Shown here: positions 1-11,604 of the stretch, piece by piece
How positions within the stretch are numbered: position 1 is the stretch's first letter
Layout of the letters: every line of letters begins with the position of its first letter
DNA from: Monodelphis domestica
Lineage: Eukaryota; Chordata; Mammalia; Didelphimorphia; Didelphidae
NCBI RefSeq assembly: GCF_027887165.1
Contig: NC_077228.1
Span: 209,720,502 to 209,784,501, forward strand
Length of the DNA: 64,000 nucleotides
Reading direction: 5' to 3'
The notes under the pieces: generated by a model
The model's input: the letters and a program-made list of their open reading frames with translations, nothing else
Databases searched by the model: none
Told to the model about the DNA's origin: nothing
Program-made: the position numbers and the translations under genes

Positions 1-820
1 ACCCTTATTATTATCCCACCCCCAGGGTGCTCATGCTCTCCTAGAGAACATGGCCTGGCATCTGCCCATGCCTGTGTCTGACCAGATCTCTCCAACCTTT
101 CAGGCAGCATCACATATGACAGGGATGTTAGGGAAGAGATGGGGTCCCATTAGGTGGTTTCCCCCCATCATGGTAGAAATCCTCCCTGAAGTCATGTCAT
201 GTATGGATCAGTAGAAGAAACTGAGTGTTAAATCTGAAAAAGAAAGAAGTGCAGGGAGAGATAGGCTGTGGATATGATAGCGATCTTCATGCATTTGAAG
301 AGCAATCTTGTGGAAAAGGAATTCTATTTGTTTTGCTTGGCTCCAGAGGCCAAAGCCAGAAGCAGCTGGTGGGAAAGCAGAGAAATAGGTTTAGAGCTGA
401 CTTAAAGGAAAACTTCTCCAAAAATTAGAGCCATTTCTAAAATGGAATGGACTGCCTTGGAAAGTTGTGGCTTCTCCCTCACTGGGAATGGAGGGGGTGT
501 CCTCACATAAAGAGTGGATGTCCATTTATTGGCGATATTGAAGAAGAAGTTCCTATACAGAGACAGCTTGTGCTTGATGACCTCTGTGGTCTCTTTTCTA
601 TCTTGGAAATTCCATGATCTTGAGATTCAGGGTTTCTTGGATTCTTGCCACACTCTCTTGCCCAGCAATGTGTATTGAGTAGCCATTCTATGCCCAGGAC
701 CTTGTATATAATACTATATGTATAATGGCATATAATGCTTCACAGTTCCAAAGGACACACACATATATTATCTAGATGTATTCTTTAAACAACCTTTGAA
801 ACATAGAACAGGTATATCAA

Positions 821-1055
821 AAATGGAGGAGGCAAGATGGCCAAGTGGATAGGTTGTCCGACTTAAGACTCCAAGTCCAAATCTGACCTCAGATGCTAAT
901 TAGCTATGTGATCCTAAGCAAATCACTTAACCTGCCTTGGTTTCCTCATCTGTAAAATGGAATAAATAATAACATTTATCAGAATTGTATGAAGATCAAA
1001 TGAGATAATATTTGTGAAACACTTTCTAAATTCTAGCTATTGTTATTATAAGGGA
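821..1055 (+). repeat. tRNA-derived SINE, old copy
   Basis: The tRNA-like head (ggccaagtggataggttgtc, tccaaatctgacctcagatg) is followed by the conserved core atcacttaacctgccttggtttcctcatctgtaaaatgg, given here only by description of position 925-960. Diverged. Confidence 0.6.
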
Positions 1056-1139
1056 CAGGGACTAGATCTGTGAGTTAGAGAACTCCCAAAGGAGGAAACT
1101 CCTTTCATTAATACAGGTCACCACCTTCTCTTCAACTTT

Positions 1140-1260
1140 TCTCAGAGTTACACAGAGTATGGAGAATGACTTGCCCAAGGGCATACAGCCAGGATGTGTC
1201 AAGCACCAGACTTGAATTTAGGTCATCCTAACTCTCTACTACACCCCACTGCCTCTCATT
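1140..1260 (-). repeat. MIR-like SINE fragment
   Basis: Contains the minus-strand core gacttgcccaagggcataca and a decayed tRNA-like tail. Confidence 0.45.
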
Positions 1261-1857
1261 ACATTATTTGTGCATAAAAACCATACACAAATAACTAGTG
1301 ACTTCATCATATAATTACCCTAAGAATAGATATTATTTTCCAATTGGTGGCATATATGACAACATTTAAGTCCTAGGGGAGCTCCCTATACTGATATACT
1401 GATTTACCAAATGGTAACATTTATGACTTAACAGATAAGTCATAGAATGGTTATCTCACACTCAAAAAGGTTAAGGCACTTGTCCAACAACACACAAGAA
1501 GCTTGTCCCCCAGGCAATTGATGTCTGATACAGGATTTGAACCCAGGTCTTATTTACCTAAAAAAAAAAAAAAACCAGCTCTGCCAGGCTGCTCATGTAA
1601 TCACACATCCTATTTATATAGTGCTTTAGGTATTATATTATCATTTCTTTTTTTCCCTCCAGTTGGAGAGATCATCCCCAGAAGCTTAGTTGCCCAGTGA
1701 TGGGGGATTTTTTTTGGTCACAGCCACTTACAAAGACCATCTGCTGAGGCATAGAAGGGTGGTGATCCGTATTGATGGAGGAAGGGCACATTCTGTTGCA
1801 ATCACAGATCCCTGAAGGTTTCAAGAGTCTTTGATTGGTTAGTTTGTTTTTTTAATA

Positions 1858-1980
1858 GCTGAGGAAGCTGAGGCTAGAGAGGTTATGTGCCTTAAGGAAT
1901 CATACAATTAGCCTTGTTTGAGAGCCAAGATTAGAACCAAATTTCCTGACCCCTTCCTTGTCCAATGTTCTTTCCACTAG
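1858..1980 (-). repeat. MIR-like SINE fragment
   Basis: The minus-strand pattern of core (gaggaagctgaggctagaga) and head (ccaatgttctttccactag) is visible. Confidence 0.45.
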
Positions 1981-2084
1981 ACTGGAGACAGGAGGGGAGG
2001 AGAATGGGGTGGGGTGAAGATGTAGGGTCATAAAACCATAGACATGGAGCTGAAAGGGGCTCAGGAAACCATAGAATCTAAAGC

Positions 2085-2205
2085 TCTCATTTTGCAAATG
2101 GAGAAACTGAGACTGAGGGAAATCAAGTGACTTTCCCAAGGTCAAATAAGTAAGCCGCAAAGGCCAGATTTGAACCCAATCAGTACCTTTTCCCCTGCAC
2201 CATGT
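2085..2205 (-). repeat. MIR-like SINE fragment
   Basis: Contains aaactgagactgagggaaat and a tgactttcccaaggtcaaat core on the minus strand, ending near the TG-rich patch. Confidence 0.5.
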
Positions 2206-2209
2206 TGTC

Positions 2210-2600
2210 ATGTATATGTATATATGCACGATTACATACATGTATGCATGGTTGTGTGCATATGTTTGGCTGAAATGTACATTCATGACTACATTATGCA
2301 TGTATGATTATGTGTATGGTGCCTGACTGTGTATGTGTGCATGACTATATTGTGTATGTATGACTGTGTGTACATTTGTGTAATTGTGCTGTACACACAT
2401 GGATGTGTGTATGCATGACTGCACGTGTGCCTGTGTGGGTACATACATACATTACAGTGTGTGCATGAGTATGTATATAGGCATGTGTGTAGTGTGTTAT
2501 ATAGAATTAGTGTGGATTTTATCTATTATGTGTGTGCATGCACATGTATACATACATAATGCAGTCAGACATACATGTTTTATATATGCATGTGTAATAG
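2210..2600. repeat. Impure TG/CATG-rich simple repeat
   Basis: Many short atgtatg, gtgtg and catac units with no fixed period. Open frames across it on both strands are low-complexity artefacts. Confidence 0.6.
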
Positions 2601-2679
2601 ATGGAAATAGTCCTTTGCCCCAGGAAAACTTACAAACTAAGTGGACAGAGGGACTACTCACATATGTATATAAGAGCAA

Positions 2680-2893
2680 GCACTGGGCCTGGAGTCAGTA
2701 AGGCCAGAGTTCAACTCTAGACTCAGACATTTACTAGCTGTGTGACCTTGGGCAAATCCCTTTCAGCCTCAATTTTCCCATCTGTAAAACAGGCATAATA
2801 ATAGTATCTATATCCAAGGGTTGTTGTGAGAATCAAATGAGGTAACATATGTAAAATGCAGCACATCTTAAAGTGTTGTGTACATACTAGCTG
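2680..2893 (+). repeat. tRNA-derived SINE with MIR-like 3' half
   Basis: Contains tgtgtgaccttgggcaaatc and cccatctgtaaaacaggcat in order, then the ggttgttgtgagaatcaaat motif of this family. Confidence 0.65.
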
Positions 2894-3126
2894 TGACGTG
2901 TACAAACATGAAATATGATGCAATTTAAACAAAAGCAGTTATTTTAATGCCCTAAAATAATACCTTAAAATAAATTATTAGGATCTTCCAAGTTAGAAGA
3001 GACCTAAGACAGCTCAGTGCAGGGATCCTGTTAAAATACCCTGTAGATATGGAAAGGAAGGAGCACTAATGAGACCAGAATCTTACCCTCGGTGGAGTCA
3101 CCTCACTGATGAACCTAGAACCTCTA

Positions 3127-3136
3127 TCCTCTTTTT

Positions 3137-3200
<64 letters not shown>

Positions 3201-3201
3201 T

Positions 3202-3235
<34 letters not shown>

Positions 3236-3312
3236 TTCCTTCCTTCCTTCCTTCCTTCCTTCCTTCCTTCCTTCCTTCCTTCCTTCCTTCCTTCCTTCCT
3301 TCCTTCCTTTCT

Positions 3313-3396
<84 letters not shown>

Positions 3397-3397
3397 T

Positions 3398-3446
<49 letters not shown>

Positions 3447-3646
3447 TTTCTTCCTTCCTTCCTTCCTTCCTTCCTTCCTTCCTTCCTTCCTTCCTTCCTT
3501 CCTTCCTCCCTCCCTCCATTCCTTCCTTCCTCCCTCCATTCCTTCCTTCCTCCCTCCATTCCTTCCTTCCTTCCTTCCTTCCTTCCTTCCTTCCTTTCTT
3601 CCTTTCTTTCTTTCTTTCTTCTTTCTTTCTTTCTTTCTTTCTTTCT

Positions 3647-3690
<44 letters not shown>

Positions 3691-3696
3691 TTCTCT

Positions 3697-3776
<80 letters not shown>

Positions 3777-3784
3777 CCCCCCCC
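3127..3784. repeat. Giant compound pyrimidine microsatellite (TTTC, TTCC, TC, C)
   Basis: All 658 bases are T or C on this strand except three A (3518, 3538, 3558). Blocks in order: TTTC, TTCC, TTTC, TTCC with a 20-bp unit repeated three times around 3510-3560, TTTC, (TC)n at 3701-3774, and a C run. It abuts a minus-strand SINE whose A-rich tail faces it. Confidence 0.97.
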
Positions 3785-3785
3785 A

Positions 3786-3964
3786 AACCCTTACCTTCCA
3801 TCTTGGAATCAATACTGTGTAGTGGTTCAAGGCAGAAGAATGGCAATGGGGGTTAAATGACTTGCACAGGGTCACAAAGCTAGAAAGTGCCTGAGACCAG
3901 ATTTGAATCCAGGACCTCCTGTCTCTGGACCTGACTCAATCCACTGAGCTACCTAGCTGCCCCT
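3786..3964 (-). repeat. tRNA-derived marsupial SINE, near full length
   Basis: Minus-strand copy: tail (ttaccttccatcttggaatc), core (tgacttgcacagggtcacaa) and tRNA head ending actgagctacctagctgccc. The A and B box regions of the tRNA-like head are still readable. Confidence 0.85.
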
Positions 3965-3999
3965 CCTACCCTTTTTCAAGAGGAATAAATGCATACTTT

Positions 4000-4135
4000 C
4001 TAGTGTGTGACCTGGGAAAGTCACTTAATACTGATTGCCTCAGTTTCCTCATGTGTAAAATGAGCCAGAGCAAGAAATGTCAAACTACTTCATTATCTTT
4101 GCCAAGAAAACCCCAAATGGGGTCACAAAGAGTGA
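4000..4135 (+). repeat. SINE fragment with RTE/BovB-type tail
   Basis: Contains aagtcacttaatactgattg, then ccaagaaaaccccaaatggg and gtcacaaagagt, the RTE-derived tail read on the + strand. Confidence 0.65.
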
Positions 4136-4724
4136 AAGAATACTAAAAAACAACTGAATAACAACAAAAAATGTACAGACTTTTTTTAAATGAAAAAGCA
4201 GGTCTCTTTCCACCACTGATATTTTCCACTCACCTACCATCAGTTCTAGGCTGGAACCAGTCAATTGTTCCAAACACTAGAGTCAGAGAAAAAAGGACTG
4301 GAAGGATGTAGCAAATTGGGGCTTGGGATGGGAAAGAGGCAGGGGCTTTGGGGTAAGGCAGTATTTAAATGTTCACACGTTCTCAGTTGAGAGATAATAA
4401 TTCACAGTGGATTTTTATCAAGTTGTTTTGTCCTTTGGGATCTCCATGTTCTCATCTAGGTTGAACTGGATGACCTCCTGGATTCCTTCTGGCTCTAAAT
4501 CTATTATTCTAGGATTCAATTTTGAAACTGAAAGCAACCTTGATATGATATAAGGGGTGTTTCTAATTACCAGACCTATGCAAGCAGAGAACAGTCAAAA
4601 TATTCTTAAGGTCTTCCTGCCTCCCCCTCCCCTGCCCCCAAATGCCTCCTCCCTACCCAGGACCTAGAATTTTCACCATTGATCACCTAGTCCTTTAGGG
4701 TTAAGGGTCTAAAACAGGCATATC

Positions 4725-4910
4725 GAGGTGGCTTAGTGACTAGAGAGACAGATCTGGAGAGAGGAGGTCCTGGGTTCAAATCCAGCCTCAGACACTTTCT
4801 AGCTATGTAACCCTAGGCAAGTTACTTAACTTCAATTGCCTAGTCTTTATCACTCTTCTTCCTTAGAACTGATACTTAGTATTGATTCAAAGTCAAAAGT
4901 AAAGGTTTAA
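4725..4910 (+). repeat. tRNA-derived marsupial SINE
   Basis: Head with gaggtcctgggttcaaatcc (B box region), then a core resembling agttacttaacttcaattgc, then a tail agtattgattcaaagtcaaa. Confidence 0.8.
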
Positions 4911-5434
4911 AAAAAGTTTATTACAACCCATTTTTCCAGAGAGTAAACCCCTGAGAACACAGAAGAGTAGGTTCTGAGGAGGTTGAAGGGATGGAATTTG
5001 AATTACATATTGGGTTTTGTCCAGGCAGCCTCACTGAGGGACTGTGGGCATCCAGGAGACAACATGACGACACTTGGCACTGGGTCTGTATGTATAAAAA
5101 TGGTGAGAAAACAGAAGGGATTCTGCCTCTGTCCCTAAGTGTTCAGGAGGCTGTGATTTGTGAGACCCTTGGGGTACCTTCTAGATTATCAGCTAGCTTC
5201 TTACTCAGAATTCCCTCCAAAGGAGCAATGCCAAATCCCTTGCCTAGGAATAGTGGGTCAGAAGTGAGAGTCTGGGAGGGAAATCTGGGAAGAAGTGCTT
5301 GTAACCTGGTAGAACATCCATCTCTGAGGTCCCTTACCTCAGTACAGTAAAGCAGGGTGGGCAACATCTTGGGAACAGAAGAAACTATGTCAGGTCCCTG
5401 CCTACAAGCACTTGTTTTTACCTTGGGCCAGCAG

Positions 5435-5628
5435 GGAAGAATGACATCTTTGGAGAGCCCATCAGCCTCCACACCCAGCCAGGCAAGTCCAATGCAGATG
5501 TGAGGGCCCTGACCTACTGTGACTTGCACAAGATCCAACGGGAAGACCTGCTGGAGGTCCTGGACATGTACCCTGCCTTTTCGGAGAGCTTTTGGAGCAA
5601 ACTCGAGATCACTTTCAACCTTCATGAT
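5435..5628 (+). CDS. KCNH6: KCNH6 exon: end of the cyclic-nucleotide-binding homology domain
   Basis: The acceptor is a pyrimidine-rich stretch ending in gccagcag (AG at 5433-5434) and the donor is gtgagt at 5629. The first two bases complete a Gly codon (phase 1) and the exon ends on a full Asp codon. The translation starts [12 protein letters not shown], contains [16 protein letters not shown] and [19 protein letters not shown], and is nearly the same as ERG-family channels (Kv11.1 and Kv11.2). This is the best conserved part of KCNH6 in the window and anchors the gene. Frames other than this one are broken by stops. Confidence 0.93.
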
Positions 5629-8600
5629 GTGAGTTCAGAGGCACTGGGAGAGTGGGTCGATGTGGCAGCCCCTTCACGTCAGTGCCATAACTAATAATTT
5701 GGACACTGAGGGCAAACACTACAAAAAATATCCAGGGATAAGAAGTATGAAAGCATATTCAAATCCAGTTGAGCAGGGGAAGGGGAAAGATCTCAGACTA
5801 AGACCCAATAATCCAAGGCAAATAGAGATGCTTGCATACTCTCCCACTGAGGGAGCACCAGGGGCAAGAGACACAGAGATCCTGGGACAAGATGAAGTCA
5901 TTTCAAGGGAGGAAGTAGGACTGAGGGACTCCCTGGTAGCCTTCTCTGTTAACTTATAATTCTTGCTTCCTTGGTGCTAAGTAAACTCAGTAGTTTCCAC
6001 CGGTTTTAGGAGTACAAATTCTGTCAGTAGACCCTAAATTAATGTGCCAAAACTCACCTTGATTATGGGTACTGCATGAGACTGGCTGTTCACCTCCCCC
6101 CAAAATTGGCCCTCTATCACCTTTGAAAAGGGCCTCGAGCATTCATCTCAGAAGATCTTTGTTGATGACAATCTTCCCTGCCAAACTGGGATTTTAAAGA
6201 GAGAGATAACATCAGAGAAGCTGAATTTCTCCAACTGGTTTTGTTTGGGTCTTCCAACCTCCCAGCATTTGAGTTGGTGTGGATCACATGGGCATTAATG
6301 TTTGTTTTTGTTGAGTTGTTTCCATAATGTCTGACTCTTCATGACCCTGTTTGGGATTTTCTTGGCAAAGATACTGGAATGGTGTGCCATTTCCTCCTCC
6401 AACTCATTTTATAATTGAGGAACTGAGGCAAACAGATTGAAGTGACTTGCCCAAGGTCACATAGCTAGTAAGTGTCTGAGGCCATATTTGAACCCCCCCC
6501 CAAAAAAATTAGTGTTCCTGACTTCAGGCATGGCACTCTATCCACACAGCACCTCACTGCCCACTAATGCTGTTACTGTACACCAAAAACCCCTAGTCTG
6601 GGGTTTCAGAAAAGTTAGTGACTCCCTTGGGTTCACAAGGAAAAGAAAATTCAGCCCAGTCTGAAAGTCATGAAATAGAATGGAAAAAAAAAACAAACAA
6701 ACATTGAATTTGGCTAGGATTCAAATCTTGGTTTTGTTCCTTAGTTCTTATGTGATAGGAGACTATCATCACTTCTTATGATCATACATCTTGAGCTGAT
6801 AGGGTCCTTAGAGGTCTTATTAGCACAGCCCCTTCATTTTAGAGAAGAGTAAACAAGCCCAAAGATATAGAGATTTGCCAAGTAGTTAACAATGGGTCTG
6901 AATGTTCACATGCTCTGAATTGGCCAAGAAGAAATTCACGTGAGTTTTATTGTGCAATGAGGGCAAATTTAAAACAGTATAAGAAGAGTCCCCAAATGTC
7001 AAGGCCTTCTGTATATGCAGAGATTTTGAACAACTGTCTGAGCTCTAAGACCATATTCAGAGCATTTTTCTATGCTGCCTCCCATCCTGGACCTTAGCTT
7101 CCTTATCTGTGAAATGAGGAAACTTTCTAAACCGGAGTCTAGACCTTGTTTTTTTTAAAAGTTACTTTGATAACTGTATTTTGGTATAGTCCGTTTCCCT
7201 TGTAACCAAATGTATCTTATTTCATACATTTAAAAACTTATTCTGAAACAGTTGCCAAAGAGATCTGAGTCACAAAAAATTAAGCCTCCTGGATTAGATC
7301 ATCTCTAAGGTTCCTACCATAAATTCCTGTAAGCCTATGATCCCTTCACCTGTGGTGAAACTAATGAGCTGGCTATTTGGCAGATTAGCAACGCAGAGAT
7401 GGAGCTGGGACCCCCGAGTTCAGTTCTGGCTTGTGTGATTGAGGGATAGTAACACTGTTTCTAAAAGATTCAGTTCTCTCTGCTACCCTTCCCCAAACAC
7501 ACACTCCCAAAATTTATAGAAACAAAGAGATGGGAGAATTTGGCCCAAGTACCCCTGGACTGGCCCCTTGACACTGCAAAGAAGACAGGCCTTTCTGAGT
7601 CTGCATCTTCCAAAGGTTGATCATTCTCCACTTTGCTGCCATTCCTCACCCCGCTGTGGAAGTTTTGCTTCCTTTCTGCATTTCTGGTGACAAGGTCCAG
7701 ATCCATCACCATATTAAGACATACACATACACATATATAAAGATAGGAGATATATAGTTAGATTTTATATATATGTTTATATATAGAAATAGTTATATAG
7801 AGATTTATATATATATGAGATACATATATAAAGGTAGATTTTATATATATATACATATTTATATAAAGATAGATTTATATATAAAGATAGATTTTATATA
7901 CGTATTTATATATAGATATATATTTACATAGATATAGATATATAGATTTTTGTATATATAAAGATAGATTTTATATATACCTATATAGAGTGATATAAAG
8001 ATAGGAAACATATATAGACTTTATATTTATGAACTGATTTATATATATAAAGATAGATTGTATATATACATAGATTTTATGTATACATACATATATACAT
8101 TTTATATGGATATAAATTTATATATATAAAGGAGATAGATAAATATAGATTTTATATATACATATAGAGAGAGATTTATATAGATATATAAAGATTTATA
8201 TATAAAGATTAGGAGATACATATATAAAAATAGATTTTATATATACATATATACACAAATATATATATTTACATATAGAAAGATAGGAGATATAGAAAGA
8301 TTGTATATATACATATTTATAGATATATAAATATTTTTCTATATCTAAAGATAGGAAATATGTAGATATCGATAAAGGTAAATTTCATATATACATATAT
8401 ATTTATGTAGATACATGTATCTACATATATATAAAGATAGAAAATATATATGTATACACTCACACACATATATGAGTGTCCAGAAATCCTTGGTAAGAAT
8501 CACACCTCTGGACCAGCTGCCAGGGAGAGTGGTGTGCCCTGGGGTAATGGGCACCCAGACATGCCAAAGTGGGATATTGATTCTACAGCCTCCTCAGCCC

Positions 8601-11540
8601 ACTCACTTGACCAAACATGACCAGACCTGACTGACATTGTCCTTGCTATAGGAATTAGGCTTCCCTATCCCTTACTATGGGAACTAGCATCCCACCATCC
8701 ACCATCCGCAAGGTCTCATGCTACTAGGTCTGAGAGGTGGCAGCTGGGACCAGAGTTTCTCTCTAATGGCCTTAAGAGCCACGAACCCAGCAGAGTTGCC
8801 TTTCTCTGGAAAAGGATCTATATTTCTCAATAAATCATTGGATAGAGATGAGAGACCCAGGATCGCATGAAAAATATCTCAGAGATCTCCAAAAGAGATT
8901 TGGCCAAGAATAAGAATGCTTCTCAGTCTCTCTTCTAACTCCCACTCACACATGCTTGGCTCTGAACCTTTTCCTAGGCCAGTGATAGCAAACCTTTTAG
9001 AGGGGCGGATGATGTGAAAAATGTCCTTAAGTTGCCCATGGAGATAGGGGAGGGGAACAGCCCAGCCCCGTGTCCCTCTAGTCCTAGGCTATATGAGACC
9101 AGAACAGACTAGGCATGTGGTCTTTAGGTTTGGCTAAACAATCTGGACTCTTGGCAGATCCATCAACTTGTTGAGTCCTTTTTCAGTAATGTCCAATTCT
9201 TTGTGACCCCATTTGGGATTTTCTTGGCAAAACTACTGGAGTGGTTTGCCATTTCCCTTCTCCAGCTCATTTGACAGATGAAGAATTGAGGCAAATGGTG
9301 TTAAGAGACTTTCCCAGAGTCACATAGCTAGGTAGTATCTGAGGCCAGATTTGAACTCATCTAGTCTCTGGAACCAGATTAATACATAATATTAATACAT
9401 AATATTGATTCTAAGGTGGAAGGTAAGGGTTTTTTTTTAATTTACCTGGCATATAGTGGGTGCTTATTCTCTTTCCCTTTCCTCAATAATGCAGATTAAA
9501 ATTTAAAACTGTATCATGCCAGGGAAGAGCATGACCTAGAGGCTGGGGAGTCCTGGGTTCAAATATGACTTCAGACACTTCCTAGCTATGTGACTCCCAT
9601 ACAAGTCACTTAACCCCCATTGTGTATAGTCTTTATCACTTTCTTACCTTGGAGCCAATACACAGTATTGAATCTAAGATGTAATATAATATAGATTTTA
9701 GTTTTTTTTTTTAATTTAAGTGTGTCATGTCATACACTTTTTAAGGAGACCTGGTTATTAATTAATTTACTAGCACACTCCTAATTATGACACTTAAAGT
9801 TCACATTGATGTATAGAGGGGACAGAATCATCAGTGTGGCTATGTTGGAAAGAACTTTAATTGGCTTTTGAGTGGAGGGGAAGAAGAAATCTATTTTCCC
9901 ACTCTCTAGCTGGTTTATCATGTAGGCTTCTGAGTTCATGTTCTGGTCCTCCACTTTGGAGATAATTACTCTTGATTTATAAACTCTGGCCATATCTTCT
10001 GCTTAGAGTCAGTTTTCTATGGGAATCTTGAAGGGTTCAGGATGGGAATGTGCATAATCAAAACATTTATTGAGCACCTACTACATAGATGGCATTTTAA
10101 TCAGAGTTGGGAGTACAAAGACAAAAAATAGATAATCTCTGCCTTTGAGTTCATTGTATTGGAAGTTAGGGGTAGAGAAGAGTGACAAAACTTCACATAA
10201 AGTTCTTGTCCCCCCAAGGTAGACAGGATTTCTCGATCACCACCCAGCCAGGACCAGGAGGTCCCCTACCATTGGGCCAGGCCTCCCCAATCTGTTCTAA
10301 AACGTTGCAAGCTTGGTAAGCAAAGCCTGTTCCTCCCTCCACCCCACCCCCAACCTCTCTCAGTTTTGTTCCCCAGTACTTTCCCCTTCCAGAAGTTTTT
10401 CAGCCACATGTTCTCTTTTGGGGGAGGCTTATGCTCACTGGGGATCAGTATCCCCAGGTTAGTAAATGAGGCTCCTGATACTGAAGGATCTAGAGTGAGG
10501 AAAGGCAGCTCAGAGTTGCCCTCTAAAAGCCCTGGGCCCATAATTCCTGACTTTTATTTTTCATTAATAACAACTCCTGGGGTAAAGTGTGGAAACCTTT
10601 TCAATCTGTCTTTTTTTTTTCCAAACCCTTCAGTTCCTTTGAACCGACATGGTCCTCTCTCCTAATTCCTTCCTCTCCAGGTATCTCTCAAGGACTGGAT
10701 GGTGTAAAAGCATCTAGGAAGTCACCACAAACCCACCTGCACGGGTCCCCTGGCAAGACCCCCTGGGATGAGTTCTGTAGCAGCTCCTTGACCAGTTCCC
10801 TGAGCAGTGAGACTGAGACCGGACCTCCAAGCCCTTCCACCTCCTCCAGACCCAGGAGCCACCCTCACACCCAGGAAGAATTCTCCCCTGCCAATCTTAA
10901 CCTCATCAATCCCAAAACTGATTTCCTAGCTCAGGAAGGCAGCAATGCCGGGAGGTACTCAGGTGAGTAGCTTGCCTCCCCTCTCCCAGACCAGCTCTAT
11001 CATGGCAGGGAAAGTGGAAAGGAACTGGAAGATGTTTAGGTAGGCAGGAACTGACCTTGACAGGTCAGATCAAGCCAGACCCTGCCTCCTTCCCTCCCCT
11101 GGCTTCTTCCCCTTCTCACTTGCAGCCAGAGCCAGACTGCCAGGCACCTCGGATGTGCTTGAATTCTGGCCTGAACATCCTGCAGCATCCCATCAGATGC
11201 CTTCCCAGCACATACCCCTGGTGCACAACCCCCAGGATGGAGGCCAGGATGGTTGGCCACGGGAACTGGGCTCCAGGTTGGAATGTCTCAAGTTCCAGCT
11301 AAACAGGTGAGTTGCTGACCCCCAGGACCTTTTGATTGGGAAGCAAAGAGGAAACCAAGCAGGCCTTGGAATTGGTGTTGCAAGAGCGCCTTCTGCTGAT
11401 CAACCAGGGACATGGTGAGGCTTATTTGGATTATTAATGATTACTTTTTACTGATAAAATCTTAAATTTGAAAATGGTACTTTAGAAGGTATCTAGGCCC
11501 TCCCAGTGCAGGAATCTTTTATATGCTATTCCTATTACAT

Positions 11541-11604
<64 letters not shown>

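Larger units (their letters stand above)
1..5434 (+). other. KCNH6: KCNH6 intron (left part)
   Basis: No exon of KCNH6 was recognised here. The exon before 5435 should encode the start of the cyclic-nucleotide-binding homology domain (F-R-G-A-x-K-G and L-Y-F-I-S-R-G motifs), and neither motif was found, so that exon lies off the left edge. The stretch holds several MIR-like or tRNA-SINE copies, a TG/CA-rich patch at 2210-2600 and the large pyrimidine tract at 3127-3784. Confidence 0.7.
5629..10218 (+). other. KCNH6: KCNH6 intron, repeat-rich
   Basis: No conserved coding sequence was seen. The intron holds RTE-tailed SINEs, a tRNA SINE, the AT-rich ladder at 7718-8460, one end of a hAT-like element and, near 10060-10170, an old L2-like 3' fragment. 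Confidence 0.65.

Noticed and set aside
3510-3560. Three 20-base units resembling a short regular array
   Set aside because: There are no spacers of unique sequence; it is part of a microsatellite in a vertebrate genome, not a CRISPR array.
3066-3875. Long open frames on both strands with Lys/Glu/Arg/Gly or Phe/Leu/Ser/Pro repeats
   Set aside because: They are translations of a simple pyrimidine repeat, open because it lacks stop codons, and have no family resemblance.
11057-11302. Open frame overlapping a KCNH6 exon
   Set aside because: It is in a different frame from the one needed by the splice phases; the phase-1 reading gives the ERG tail helix.
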